Positions 9,428-18,564 of a stretch of 64,000 nt of DNA are shown here, piece by piece. Each line of letters starts with the position of its first letter. Within the stretch, counting starts at the first letter, position 1. The position numbers were made by a program, and so were the translations under genes. The stretch comes from Candidatus Fermentithermobacillaceae bacterium. GTDB taxonomy: Bacteria; Bacillota; Sulfobacillia; Fermentithermobacillales; Fermentithermobacillaceae. The stretch is from positions 108,831-172,830 of the forward strand of contig DUQH01000003.1 of the NCBI GenBank assembly GCA_012837895.1, given 5' to 3'. The notes below the pieces were generated by a model. It did not search any database, had not been told where the DNA came from, and saw only the letters and a list, made by a program, of their open reading frames with translations.

Positions 9428-10831
9428 TTGAGTAAGACTGCCAAGTACATAGCTTTTACCGCCATTCTAGTTGCTTCGTTTCTCACTGTGATAAACACCA
9501 ACATGATTAGGGTGGCATCCCCCCACCTGCAGGAAGCTCTAGACGTTAACTACTCGAATCTTTCATGGGTGTTAAACAGCTACCAGATCGCTTACGCAGT
9601 ACTGCTTCCTGTGTTCGGGCAAATAGGTGACAAGTTCGGACGGAGACAGTGTCTTGTAGTAGGGATTGCCGTATTCGCAATAGGGGCCCTCTTAGGAGGT
9701 CTTGCCTGGGATTTTGCCTCGCTGGTCATTTTCAGGACGCTGCAAGCGGTTGGCGCCGCAGCCATTTTCCCCAACGCGCTGGTAACCGGAACTGCCCTGT
9801 TTCCCCCTGAACACAGCGGCAAAGTGATGGGGATATGGGGAATGTCAACGTCAATGGCGTCTGTGTTAGGGCCTACAGTCGGTGGGTTCATCGTCCAGTA
9901 TCTGGGCTGGCAGTACATTTTCCACGTTAACGTACCTTTTGCCGTGCTATCCGGAATAGCAATTCTCCTGCTGATCAAGTCAGATTGGCGCAAACCTTCT
10001 TCCTTTCACTTTGACTACTTCGGGACTTTTGTGCTGGCAACAATGATCATTGCCCTCATCGCAGGGCTTCAGGCCGGTTCCGAAGCCGGATGGACCTCAC
10101 CCCGGGCGGTGATAATGCTTGCCACCGCCTTTGTCTGCTTGCCCCTATTCAACAAGATCGAACAGAATTGCAGCGAACCTGTGATCCAGCTTGAGATGTT
10201 TCAAAACCTTTCATTCCTCTCGGCAGTGTATTGTGGCAGCACTCACCTTATCGCCATCCAGGGGATGCAGTTTCTGATGCCCATTTACTTGTCGACTGTG
10301 AAAGGGTTTGACCCTGTGAAGATTGGCCTGATACTCATGCCTCAGGCCCTTATCCGCCTTGTAGTATCTCCCATCGCCGGGTGGCTGGAAGACCGTTACG
10401 GTTCAAAGATACCTGTAGCTGCCGGGCTCATACTCCGCACCCTGGCTTTGGTGTCCCTGGGACTGCTGACGGCATCGTCCACCAATACAGTCATAACCCT
10501 TGCGCTTCTACTTGATGGCATAGGTGCAGCATTGGTATGGTCACCCTCTCTTAACGCTGCAATCAACTCATCGCCGAAAGAAATGGCCAGCTCTGCCACG
10601 GGGCTTTTCAACATGATCAGGCTTATTATGGCAGCTACCAGCATGGTGCTTGTCGGCTTGGCCATGGACAAGTTGTTTACGGGTATGCCCCAAAGCAGCT
10701 CAACCCCTGTCCCTGGATTCTTCCAGATATATATGGCCTTTGCAGCTGTCACTGCCCTGGGCCTTCTCACTGTAAGATATCTTGAGGTGCGTACCCCTGA
10801 AGACGAAAGGATCAAAATCCTGCACAGGTGA
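9428..10831 (+). CDS. MFS drug exporter, DHA2 (14-TMS) type
   Basis: A proton-driven multidrug efflux permease of the EmrB/QacA type, 467 residues, very hydrophobic throughout. The signature motif A between helices 2 and 3 is GQIGDKFGRRQ (residues 64-74), and GPTVGGFIVQYLGWQYIFHVNVP is the helix 5-6 region typical of this group. The second half begins near VKIGLILMPQALIRL with a motif-A echo, GWLEDRYGSKIP. The start codon is TTG with AAGGAG 9 nt upstream; no better start exists. It stands alone on the plus strand behind the dyad array, which suggests specific regulation. Substrate unknown. Confidence 0.93.
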   Translation: MSKTAKYIAFTAILVASFLTVINTNMIRVASPHLQEALDVNYSNLSWVLNSYQIAYAVLLPVFGQIGDKFGRRQCLVVGIAVFAIGALLGGLAWDFASLVIFRTLQAVGAAAIFPNALVTGTALFPPEHSGKVMGIWGMSTSMASVLGPTVGGFIVQYLGWQYIFHVNVPFAVLSGIAILLLIKSDWRKPSSFHFDYFGTFVLATMIIALIAGLQAGSEAGWTSPRAVIMLATAFVCLPLFNKIEQNCSEPVIQLEMFQNLSFLSAVYCGSTHLIAIQGMQFLMPIYLSTVKGFDPVKIGLILMPQALIRLVVSPIAGWLEDRYGSKIPVAAGLILRTLALVSLGLLTASSTNTVITLALLLDGIGAALVWSPSLNAAINSSPKEMASSATGLFNMIRLIMAATSMVLVGLAMDKLFTGMPQSSSTPVPGFFQIYMAFAAVTALGLLTVRYLEVRTPEDERIKILHR

Positions 10832-10904
10832 GAATCCTCCGCGTTAGTTCCTATGGTCCGGAGATATTACGCTACAAAATACTTCCCGGAGGCACCAATT
10901 CCTG

Positions 10905-10927
10905 TTGGTAATTAACGCTCTTACCAA
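10905..10927. promoter_or_regulatory. Inverted repeat before HD-GYP gene
   Basis: TTGGTAA and TTACCAA form a perfect 7-bp inverted repeat around a 9-nt spacer, 51 nt before the HD-GYP start. It could be an operator or a weak hairpin. No strong promoter could be assigned next to it. Confidence 0.3.
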
Positions 10928-10977
10928 GTTTTACGATACTTGAGATAGCACCTCGCCGCTCGGGAGGGTACAGATAG

Positions 10978-12099
10978 ATGAGAATCGTTGATCTGCATGA
11001 CAGGCTCGAAGGTGCGTACCTCGCGTTGCCGATCCACGGTGACGGCGGCAAACTTATGCTTCGCACAGGAACGCGCCTCACACGGAACCTGATAAGGACG
11101 CTCAGGTCCCGCGGCTACATCAAGGTAGTGGTGAAGAAACCCCTGATATCGGACTTAGAGCCCGATCACCCCATCAGCTTTCAGACACGGGTCCAGACTG
11201 AAACCGCACTCGAAGAAGCAACCAGCAAGCTGCTGGCAGGAAAGCCTCCTGACCTCAAGCAGGTGTTAGAAGCAGTGGACGCAATTATCGCCGAACTATG
11301 GAGCAATTCGCGAATGTCTTCAGGAATCGTGTCAATCCAATCGTATGACCGGAACACATATACTCACAGTATTAGCGTATGTGTGCTGAGCATCTCTATA
11401 GGGCACTGCTATGGATGGCCCTTGCAGAAACTAAGGCAACTGGGAACAGCCGCCTTGCTCCACGATATCGGCAAGGTCCTCATTCCCCTGGACTTGCTCA
11501 ACAAGCCAGGACCCCTTACTGCTGAAGAGTACGCCCTTATGAGAACCCATTGCGAGAAGGGTTGGAAGCTCTTGTCAGAATGCCTTAACGCAAGCGGCTA
11601 TATTGCCAGTGGCGCACTGGAACACCACGAGAGGCTTGACGGGTCAGGGTACCCAAGAGGTTTGACGGGAGACAGTATTTCAGAGGTTGGCAAAATCACT
11701 GCGGTGGCAGATGTCTATGATGCAATGACTGCAGACAGGCCCCACAGAAAGGCGATTTTCCCCGATGCGGTGTATGCTCACATGATTCAATACAAGGATG
11801 TGCTTTTTGACGGCGCTGCAGTGGATGCGCTCTTCAGTAAAGTAGCCCTTTATCCAACAGGCACTTTCCTCTCTTTATGGGGAGGCTACATAGCTGTTGT
11901 CACGGCCCAGGACCCCCGGTCAAACCTCCGCCCCTTTGTACGGATTGTAGGAGGGCCAGGCATAGCCAAACCTATAGACGTATCGTTGTATTCAAGGCCG
12001 GATATCAGAATCAACTTCCTCCTCAACGACTATGTGCCTGACGGGCATCGTATGATAGGCGGCAATCTACAGGATGTTGTTTCCGATTCCGATACCTGA
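10978..12099 (+). CDS. HD-GYP domain protein, probable cyclic-di-GMP phosphodiesterase
   Basis: 373 residues. Residues 1-115 form an N-terminal region like the one preceding many HD-GYP domains (DUF3391-like). Residues 116-290 are the HD-GYP domain: H130 in YTHSISVCVLSISIG, HDIGK at 162-166, HHERLDGSGYP at 216-226 and ADVYDAMT near 244. All metal ligands and the GYP motif are present, so c-di-GMP hydrolysis is expected. The C-terminal 80 residues resemble a small PilZ-like beta region but I am not sure. GGGAGGG lies 10 nt before the ATG. No receiver or membrane segment is visible, so the input signal is unknown. Confidence 0.92.
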   Translation: MRIVDLHDRLEGAYLALPIHGDGGKLMLRTGTRLTRNLIRTLRSRGYIKVVVKKPLISDLEPDHPISFQTRVQTETALEEATSKLLAGKPPDLKQVLEAVDAIIAELWSNSRMSSGIVSIQSYDRNTYTHSISVCVLSISIGHCYGWPLQKLRQLGTAALLHDIGKVLIPLDLLNKPGPLTAEEYALMRTHCEKGWKLLSECLNASGYIASGALEHHERLDGSGYPRGLTGDSISEVGKITAVADVYDAMTADRPHRKAIFPDAVYAHMIQYKDVLFDGAAVDALFSKVALYPTGTFLSLWGGYIAVVTAQDPRSNLRPFVRIVGGPGIAKPIDVSLYSRPDIRINFLLNDYVPDGHRMIGGNLQDVVSDSDT

Positions 12100-12121
12100 C
12101 TGTAATTCTTCTCCAATTTGA

Positions 12122-12150
12122 TTGCAAAAATCTCAGGTTCGGTGTACACT
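12122..12150 (+). promoter_or_regulatory. Sigma-A-like promoter for XRE-cupin gene
   Basis: TTGCAA at 12122-12127, a 17-nt spacer and TACACT at 12145-12150, followed by a leader of about 58 nt to the ATG at 12215. Each box matches consensus at four of six positions. Confidence 0.45.
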
Positions 12151-12214
12151 GTTAAGTAAGTGATATGATTCGCTTTCCATAACCTACCATCGTCATATGA
12201 GAGGAGGCTTAACG

Positions 12215-12772
12215 ATGTCCATTGGGGAAAAGGTTCGCAGAATCAGACTGACTCAAGGATTGAGCATGAGAGAACTGGCCAAACAAGTAGGAGTTTCGCC
12301 CAGCCTCATATCCCAGATTGAGCGGAACCAGGTGTCTCCTTCCTATTCCACCTTAAAGGGCTTAGCTAGGGCACTCAGTGAGGACCCTTCAAGCTTGATC
12401 GATGAAAGAGCGCCCCTGGAATGGTTGCTCGTAAAGAAGGATGCACGGCGCAATGTATATACAGGCCAGGAAGGCGTAGCTTTGGAGTTATTTGCATTCC
12501 CTGGACCCAGAGACAGGCGGATGGAAGTCTACATGGTTACCCTGGAACCCGGAGCGGTTTTTGTGGCAGACATGCTCTACTCTGACAGATTCAGCGGACA
12601 AGACGACTTCATTTACGTTATTGCAGGTACGGTAAACATCACCACAGACAGACGCAGCATGACAGTACAACACAATGAAGCATGCTACTTAACCTATGAA
12701 AACATCCAATCACTGACCAACAGCAATCAGATTCAAACAAAGCTTATCTGGTGCATTCATCGCATCCTGTAA
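12215..12772 (+). CDS. XRE-family regulator with C-terminal cupin domain
   Basis: A one-component transcription regulator of 185 residues. The helix-turn-helix is residues 5-60 (RLTQGLSMRELAKQ then VSPSLISQIERNQVSPSY). A cupin fold follows from about 95 to 180 (FIYVIAGTVNITTD, then CYLTYENIQSL). This pairing senses small ligands in the PuuR/SutR-like group. The ATG at 12215 is chosen over one six codons upstream because GAGGAGG is 7 nt before it. The downstream hydrogenase-like genes begin 115 bp later and could be a target, but that is only positional. Ligand unknown. Confidence 0.88.
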   Translation: MSIGEKVRRIRLTQGLSMRELAKQVGVSPSLISQIERNQVSPSYSTLKGLARALSEDPSSLIDERAPLEWLLVKKDARRNVYTGQEGVALELFAFPGPRDRRMEVYMVTLEPGAVFVADMLYSDRFSGQDDFIYVIAGTVNITTDRRSMTVQHNEACYLTYENIQSLTNSNQIQTKLIWCIHRIL

Positions 12773-12887
12773 CGCAACAACGGCTAGGTTCAAAGTCGCA
12801 GCTAGCGTTGGGATTCTACTCTGAGTACCGGGGACCAATGTTGTTCTGACAGTTCACACTTATTCAGAAAGCTCCGGAGGGACGCCC

Positions 12888-13133
12888 ATGATAGAGGTAG
12901 AGGTTTGCGTAGGCAGTTCGTGCTTTCTGAGGGGATCCGAAGGGGTAGTCAAAGCTTTTCAAGACCTCATAGAAGAGAAGTGCCCCGGCCAGGCAGTGCT
13001 CAGAGGCAGTTTCTGCATGGGCCAATGCGCCACAGGAGTTACAGTGAAAATCCAGGGCCAGCAGTTTTCCTCTGTAACCCCTCAGGATGTCCCTGCACTG
13101 TTTGAAAAGTACATTCTTCCACATATAAGGTGA
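12888..13133 (+). CDS. Thioredoxin-like [2Fe-2S] ferredoxin (NuoE/HymA-like)
   Basis: An 81-residue protein with the four-cysteine pattern of the thioredoxin-like 2Fe-2S family: C7 and C12 in VCVGSSCF, then C43 and C47 in FCMGQCATG. Family members pass electrons to or from hydrogenases and NADH dehydrogenases. GGAGGGACGCCC precedes the ATG. Its stop TGA overlaps the ribosome site of the next gene (AAGGTGATT), so the two are translationally linked. It probably serves as electron carrier or redox partner of the following H-cluster protein. Confidence 0.9.
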   Translation: MIEVEVCVGSSCFLRGSEGVVKAFQDLIEEKCPGQAVLRGSFCMGQCATGVTVKIQGQQFSSVTPQDVPALFEKYILPHIR

Positions 13134-13139
13134 TTGATT

Positions 13140-14924
13140 ATGGGTTTCATAGAACGCACCTCGGCTAAGTGCAAAGATTGTTACAGGTGCCTGAGGGAAT
13201 GCCCTGTCAAAGCCATTCAAGTCGTGCAGGAAGACAACAGCCCTGAAATGCACGTCAAGATAATCGAAGACAGGTGTATCCTTGACGGCAAGTGCATAAC
13301 CGTTTGCCCGCAAAACGCCAAACAGCCGAGGTCAGATACAAAGACTGTCAAGACTATGCTGTCTCGTGGGTACAAGGTGGCAGCCACGGTAGCACCCTCT
13401 TTCGCCGCTTTGTTACCCCTGGTTGACCCGCTAAAACTGCCCACTATCTTGAGAAAACTGGGTCTTGCTATGGTTTCAGAGACAGCTTTCGGGGCTGAAC
13501 TTGTGGCAAGAGCCCAGCGTAAACTGTTAGAAGAAGGTAAGCGGCCTTATATCACCAGTCCTTGCCCTGCGGTGGTAAACCTGGTGGAAAGACATTACCC
13601 TGAAGCTATCCCTTACTTAACACCCTTGGTTTCACCTGCAGTAGCCCATGCAAGATATCTTAAGTCTGTGGACCCGGATCTGAAAGTGGTTTTCATAGGC
13701 CCGTGCGTAGCAAAGAAAGAAGAATGCACCAGGCCAGATGCAGCGTTGTCAGTTGATGTAGCTCTCACTTTCCGGGAACTGTGGTCGTGGGTTGAAGAAG
13801 ACAACATTGATGTAGAAGCTCTTGAAGCCTCTGATTTTGATCCTCCCTACCCTGATCTAGGGAGATTGTTTCCCACTGAAGGCGGGATTCTGAAAGCTGC
13901 CGGAATCACGAGCAGTATGGTTTCTTCTGATGTGGTAGCCATTTCAGGCATTGAAAACTGCATTGAGATGATTTCGTATATCACCTCAGGACAAGCTACA
14001 GTTGACTTGGTTGATCTCATGGCATGCAACGGAGGCTGCCTAGGCGGCCCGGGAGCGGCTAATGAACTCAACATTTTCGCAAGGCGGCAAAGACTTCTGG
14101 ACTATTGGCAGTCAAGGAGACCTGAACCAACAGGCGGGGATAAGCAAGCCGGGGAACCTTCCGATGCGCTTCCTGAATCACAACTGCGGCGCACGTACCG
14201 CGATAAGAAACACAAACCCGTAGAAGTACCGGAAGAAGCCATCAGGGAAATCCTCGCCGCAACGGGTAAGTACACACCTGAAGATGAACTAAACTGCGGG
14301 GCATGCGGATACCATACTTGCCGGGACAAAGCCATAGCTTGTTATATGGGATATGCTGACCCGGTGATGTGCATTCCTTATATGAGACAACGGGCTGAAT
14401 CCATGGCAAACCTGATTGTGTCTGCAATTCCAAGTGCGATTTTCGTGGTCTCCCGTGACGACCGCATCCTTGAGGTAAACAGGCTTGCCCAGCTACTGGC
14501 TAAACAGTCCCTTCACGATCTGATCGGAGAGAGCATCGAGCACATCTTTCCTCCTGAATTGTGTTCCAAACTGCGCCAGTTGGTAGACGACGAAGACGTA
14601 TTCAGGGGGCTCATGGTACTTGACGACCGGTGGTTTGACGTCACAATCTTCTCTGAACCCACTCAACGTGTCAAAGTGATCGTACTCACCGACAAGAGCA
14701 AAGAGATACAAGACAGGGAACGCCTGTCCCAGCTGAGAAATGAAACCCTCGGCAGAGTCGAACAAGTGATCAACAAACAAATGCAAGTCGCCCAGAAGGT
14801 GGCAGGCTTGCTCGGGGAAACAACAGCCGAAACAAAAGGTACCCTGAGCCAGCTGGTAAAGATTCTAAAGGACGAAACAAGCAATGCGATTGGACGGGGT
14901 GAAGTCAGTGGCTCTGAAGATTGA
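13140..14924 (+). CDS. Sensory [FeFe]-hydrogenase-like protein with PAS domain
   Basis: 594 residues. Order: two 4Fe-4S clusters (C11-x2-C-x2-C-x3-C and C46-x5-C-x3-C region), an H-cluster domain (about 80-310), a further four-cysteine cluster (C386, C389, C394, C411), a PAS domain (about 422-535) and a helical tail. H-cluster ligands are kept in TSPCP (139-143), PCVAKKEE (188-195) and MACNGGC (294-300). In catalytic enzymes the first motif is TSCCP; here the proton-shuttle Cys is Pro, so fast turnover is unlikely. This fits the putatively sensory group C hydrogenases, which occur beside PP2C phosphatases and in the hfs cluster of Thermoanaerobacterium. ATG at 13140 is used, with AGGTGA 7 nt upstream. 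Confidence 0.9.
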   Translation: MGFIERTSAKCKDCYRCLRECPVKAIQVVQEDNSPEMHVKIIEDRCILDGKCITVCPQNAKQPRSDTKTVKTMLSRGYKVAATVAPSFAALLPLVDPLKLPTILRKLGLAMVSETAFGAELVARAQRKLLEEGKRPYITSPCPAVVNLVERHYPEAIPYLTPLVSPAVAHARYLKSVDPDLKVVFIGPCVAKKEECTRPDAALSVDVALTFRELWSWVEEDNIDVEALEASDFDPPYPDLGRLFPTEGGILKAAGITSSMVSSDVVAISGIENCIEMISYITSGQATVDLVDLMACNGGCLGGPGAANELNIFARRQRLLDYWQSRRPEPTGGDKQAGEPSDALPESQLRRTYRDKKHKPVEVPEEAIREILAATGKYTPEDELNCGACGYHTCRDKAIACYMGYADPVMCIPYMRQRAESMANLIVSAIPSAIFVVSRDDRILEVNRLAQLLAKQSLHDLIGESIEHIFPPELCSKLRQLVDDEDVFRGLMVLDDRWFDVTIFSEPTQRVKVIVLTDKSKEIQDRERLSQLRNETLGRVEQVINKQMQVAQKVAGLLGETTAETKGTLSQLVKILKDETSNAIGRGEVSGSED

Positions 14925-16059
14925 CGTCGGCAAAGCCCTTCTCCCTAAGAAAGGGGAAGAGCTTCCCGGCGACACGATTGAAGTAGACTTTTCTGAATCG
15001 TCGACTGTGGTAGTGCTCTCAGACGGGCTGGGTAGCGGCGTAAAGGCTAACATCCTGTCTTCTTTGACCGCGAAAATGACAGTGGGTATGCTCAGGCACG
15101 GATGCGATCTCAGCGAAGTTATTGAAACCCTTGCAGGCACGTTGCCTGTTTGCGAAGTAAGAAACATCGCTTATTCCACTTTCACCATTCTCCAGGTGTT
15201 CGATGATGGCAGTGCGTATCTGGCAGAATACGATAACCCGCCGGCGATTATCGGGCAAGGCGGCAACATAATCGATGTGCCAAGACAAACCAGGGTCCTC
15301 TCCGGCAGAAAGATAAAAGAGGCACGCTTTAAGCTGGATGAAAAGAGTTGGGTCGTGCTAGTGTCTGACGGAGTGATTCACGCAGGCATAGGTGGTATAT
15401 GGAATCTTGGCTGGACCCATGAACGCGTTCAGAACTATGTTTCCAGGGTCATCACTACCTTTGAAGACGCCCAAGAGATGTGTGACGACCTTTGCCACGT
15501 GTGTGAAAGGCTCTATGCAGGCGAAATCGGGGATGATGTAGCTGTGGCGACGGTTATGATCAGGAAACCAAGGTACCTGACGCTTATGATCGGCTTGCCC
15601 AAAGACAAGTCAAAAGACAGGGAGATGCTCGCCCAGTTCATGGCAAGGGAAGGCAAACGGGCTGTGGCAGGCGGTTCAACCAGCCAGATGGTAGCCAGGG
15701 AACTCGGGCGTGAACTCAGGGTCAACCTCGGTTCAATGATAGACAATATCCCTCCAACCGGGTACATCGAAGGCATAGACCTGGCGGTTGAAGGCACGCT
15801 GACAATCGAAAGAACCCTTAAGTACCTGAGAGAAGACAGGAAAAAAGTGTCCGTCATGTACAAGCCTGACGGGGCCTCAAGGCTGTTTTCGGCTTTACTT
15901 GAGGCAGACGACATCCACATCCTTATAGGTACAGCGGTCAACCCTGCACACCAAAGCCCGGATCTACCTGAAGCTTTGCACCTTAAGAGCAGAATGGTCG
16001 AAGAGTTCTCAAAGATACTGTCTGATAAAGGAAAGAATGTTACTGTAACAAGATTCTAA
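14884..16059 (+). CDS. SpoIIE/PP2C-type serine phosphatase of the hydrogenase module
   Basis: 391 residues. Residues 20-220 are a PP2C/SpoIIE phosphatase domain with metal-binding Asp residues in VLSDGLGSGVKAN, LVSDGVIHAG and EIGDDVAVATVMI. A C-terminal domain of about 170 residues (TLMIGLPKDKSKDREM onward) is not recognised. The first 41 bp overlap the hydrogenase-like gene. A GTG at 14908 with GGGGTGA upstream is a possible later start. This is the output component expected for a group C sensory hydrogenase: redox or H2 state read by the H-cluster/PAS protein would alter phosphatase activity. The target phosphoprotein is not in the window. Confidence 0.87.
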   Translation: MRLDGVKSVALKIDVGKALLPKKGEELPGDTIEVDFSESSTVVVLSDGLGSGVKANILSSLTAKMTVGMLRHGCDLSEVIETLAGTLPVCEVRNIAYSTFTILQVFDDGSAYLAEYDNPPAIIGQGGNIIDVPRQTRVLSGRKIKEARFKLDEKSWVVLVSDGVIHAGIGGIWNLGWTHERVQNYVSRVITTFEDAQEMCDDLCHVCERLYAGEIGDDVAVATVMIRKPRYLTLMIGLPKDKSKDREMLAQFMAREGKRAVAGGSTSQMVARELGRELRVNLGSMIDNIPPTGYIEGIDLAVEGTLTIERTLKYLREDRKKVSVMYKPDGASRLFSALLEADDIHILIGTAVNPAHQSPDLPEALHLKSRMVEEFSKILSDKGKNVTVTRF

Positions 16060-16074
16060 GGTATCGGAAAATTG

Positions 16075-16115
16075 AGCAGGTGGGAACAACAATTGATTCC
16101 CACCTGCTTGGTTTT
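16075..16115 (+). terminator. Bidirectional intrinsic terminator
   Basis: A perfect 12-bp stem (16075-16086 with 16097-16108) around a 10-nt loop, followed by TGGTTTT. Read on the minus strand the stem is followed by CAATTTTCC, so it can also end transcription of kbl. It lies between the convergent phosphatase and kbl genes. Confidence 0.9.
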
Positions 16116-16171
16116 CCCACTGTTCTAAGGTTTTTCCTCGCGGTGTTTTCTTACGGTGCTATCCTGTTCTT

Positions 16172-17353
16172 CTAGCTTAGAACACCAAGTTCCCTTGCCG
16201 TCTCAGCGAACTTCTCCAAGGCAAAATCCAGGTCCTCTCTAGAGTGGGCAGCCGACAGCATGCAACGTATCCTGGCTTTGCCCCTCGGCACTGTGGGATA
16301 ACTTATGGACTGGGCAAATATGCCCTTTTGGAACAGTTTCTTGGAAAAATCAGAAGCTAGCTTGGCGTCACCCAGCATCACCGGAGTAATCGGGGTTTGT
16401 GTTACACCTGTGTCAAATCCTGCTTCCTTTAGCCCCTTCTGGAAATACGCAGCATTGTCCCATAGCTTCTTCACGGGCTCATCGCTCTCTAACAGCACGT
16501 CAACCGCAGCGATAGCAGCTGCTGTATCCGCCGCGGTAAGCCCTGAACTAAACAGGAACGGCCGTGCCCTCTGCCTCAGGTAATCAATCAACACTTTGGG
16601 ACCGGTCACGAACCCGCCCATCACGCCAAAAGCCTTGGACAAAGTTCCTACCTCGATTTCAACTTTGCCTTCGAGTTTGAAGTGGTTCACGATACCTCTT
16701 CCGCTGTCTCCGAGCACCCCTTCACCATGGGCGTCGTCAACCATGACAATGACTCCGAATTCATCTGCGACTTCAACTATGTCAGGAAGAGGGGCAATGT
16801 CCCCGTCCATGCTGAACACGCCATCGGTAATAACCAGCATCCTGCGGGCTGAGTCTTTGTGTTCGATGATCTTGTTCCGCAGGTCAGCTACATCGTTATG
16901 GGCGTACCTGACCACGTCAGCCCTGGACAGCCTGCAACCGTCAATGATACTGGCGTGATTCAGCTCATCTGAAAAGATCACGTCCCCCCTGCCTGTAATT
17001 GTAGGGATTACCGCTGTGTTTGCAGAGAAACCTGACTGCAGCACTATGCATGCCGGTGCATGCTTGAACTCTGCCAGTTTCTTCTCAAGCTCCAAGTGAA
17101 TGGACTGGGTACCGGCTATGCTTCTTACCGCTCCAGGTCCAACGCCGTATTCATCAATAGCTTTCTTAGCAGCTTCTTTCAACTCCGGGTGGTCTGCAAA
17201 CCCCAGGTAATTGTTTGAACAAAGGTTTAGCACTTTTTGTCCGTCGACTACAAACCAGGCGCCCTGCGGGCTTCCTATCGTCCTGATAGTATTAAACAAC
17301 CCTTGATCACGTAAGGCACCGAGTTCCTCTGAAAGAAACTCAAACTTTGACAT
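16172..17353 (-). CDS. kbl: Glycine C-acetyltransferase / 2-amino-3-ketobutyrate CoA ligase
   Basis: A PLP-dependent alpha-oxoamine synthase of 393 residues. Family blocks are [58 protein letters not shown] and the Schiff-base lysine in [12 protein letters not shown]. The length and the GAVRSIAGT sequence fit Kbl, which splits 2-amino-3-ketobutyrate into glycine and acetyl-CoA, better than BioF, but the two are hard to separate by eye. No threonine dehydrogenase or biotin gene is adjacent. AAAGGGG lies 7 nt before the ATG. It follows the TGS GTPase gene on the same strand. Confidence 0.87.
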   Translation of the reverse strand: MSKFEFLSEELGALRDQGLFNTIRTIGSPQGAWFVVDGQKVLNLCSNNYLGFADHPELKEAAKKAIDEYGVGPGAVRSIAGTQSIHLELEKKLAEFKHAPACIVLQSGFSANTAVIPTITGRGDVIFSDELNHASIIDGCRLSRADVVRYAHNDVADLRNKIIEHKDSARRMLVITDGVFSMDGDIAPLPDIVEVADEFGVIVMVDDAHGEGVLGDSGRGIVNHFKLEGKVEIEVGTLSKAFGVMGGFVTGPKVLIDYLRQRARPFLFSSGLTAADTAAAIAAVDVLLESDEPVKKLWDNAAYFQKGLKEAGFDTGVTQTPITPVMLGDAKLASDFSKKLFQKGIFAQSISYPTVPRGKARIRCMLSAAHSREDLDFALEKFAETARELGVLS

Positions 17354-17466
17354 AACCTAACCCCTTTCCTAGATGGTCTCATGCCCGGCAAAACGTTCAG
17401 GAATATTTTGGCCATTAGACGGATTCTACTTTCCAGGGTCAAATCCTGCCCGGCTGAACCCGCGCC

Positions 17467-18444
17467 TTAGGTGTAAAACACCACAACGTCCCCGTCATGG
17501 AGCACATGGTCCCTGGGAACCATCTGCCCCTCAAATACGCCTGTACCCCACACCCTGGCATACTTGAGGTTTGCAGCTATTTCCTTGTGGATTTCAGCCG
17601 CTGCTTCAACCACTGTAGTCCCCTTATCCAGAACAAAAGGTTGGGAATAATCCACCTTTCCTCCTGGTGGCCTGGTGAAAACCCGGATCTTGCCCAGAAG
17701 CCCGAAGAACATCCTGCAGACTAACGTGGATAATCCGTCTCCTGTTAATGCTGAGCAAGCGACTACTTCGATATCGTCGCGGGTTATTTCCCGGAAAAGC
17801 TCAAGCCTGGTAAGAGCGCCCGGCGCGTCAATCTTGTTGGCCGCGCACATAGCTCTTTTCTCGGTGAAATTCCTTTCACCCTCATTCTTAATCCGGACGT
17901 TATTCTCTTCCATAAGATTTATTATGGTCTCATAATGCTCGAGCACATCATCGTCTCCCATGTCAAACACAAGCAGGAGTCCATCTGCCATCCGCATCAT
18001 AGCCCACATCCATGGCTGTGCGCTCTCCACAGCTATAGGAGGCATATCTATCAACTGAACCTGGATATTCTCCCAACGGGCCATACCAGGTAGCGGCAGC
18101 CTGGTTGTGAACGGGTATTCAGCGACCTCAGGCTCAGCTTTTGACACGCCTCTCAACAACATCGACTTGCCTGAATTTGGAGGGCCTGCGAGAAGCACCT
18201 GTCCTGCGCCTTCCTTGTCGATCCTGTAAAACTCTTTCCTGGCAGGACCCTTCTTAGCTGACTTGAGCTCTTTTCTCAGTTTGGACATCTGCCGCTTGAT
18301 TTGAGCTTGCATCTTCTCCGTCGCCTTATGCTTCGGGATGGTCGCAAGCATCTCCTCAAGAGCTGCAAGTTTCTCTTCGGAGGTGATGGCCTGCTCGTGT
18401 CGCTTTTTGGCAGCAAGGAACTCAGGACCCAGGTTTGCTGACAC
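17467..18444 (-). CDS. Obg/DRG-like GTPase with C-terminal TGS domain
   Basis: 325 residues. An N-terminal helical, lysine-rich region (about 1-75) is followed by a G domain: G1 GPPNSGKS (87-94), switch region AEYPFTTRLPLPG, G3 as DMPP rather than the usual DTPG, and G4 NKID. A TGS domain closes the protein (about 255-325, DHVLHDGDVVVFYT). The arrangement is that of DRG/Rbg-type GTPases linked to ribosomes. GTG start with CAGGAGG upstream. The altered G3 is typical of some of these shorter bacterial relatives. Exact role unknown. Confidence 0.85.
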   Translation of the reverse strand: MSANLGPEFLAAKKRHEQAITSEEKLAALEEMLATIPKHKATEKMQAQIKRQMSKLRKELKSAKKGPARKEFYRIDKEGAGQVLLAGPPNSGKSMLLRGVSKAEPEVAEYPFTTRLPLPGMARWENIQVQLIDMPPIAVESAQPWMWAMMRMADGLLLVFDMGDDDVLEHYETIINLMEENNVRIKNEGERNFTEKRAMCAANKIDAPGALTRLELFREITRDDIEVVACSALTGDGLSTLVCRMFFGLLGKIRVFTRPPGGKVDYSQPFVLDKGTTVVEAAAEIHKEIAANLKYARVWGTGVFEGQMVPRDHVLHDGDVVVFYT

Positions 18445-18564
18445 TCTAGACCACCTCCTGGTGTTTCATTGTTCTAATTACCTGCCCATATTATTACTTT
18501 ACGGTCAATTTGCCTCCCTGACAAGGACGGCATTGCCGTTACTCACACTAGCCTGACCATGCGC

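Noticed and set aside
12864..13313. Minus-strand frame opposite the 2Fe-2S and hydrogenase genes
   Set aside because: A shadow of two well supported plus-strand genes.
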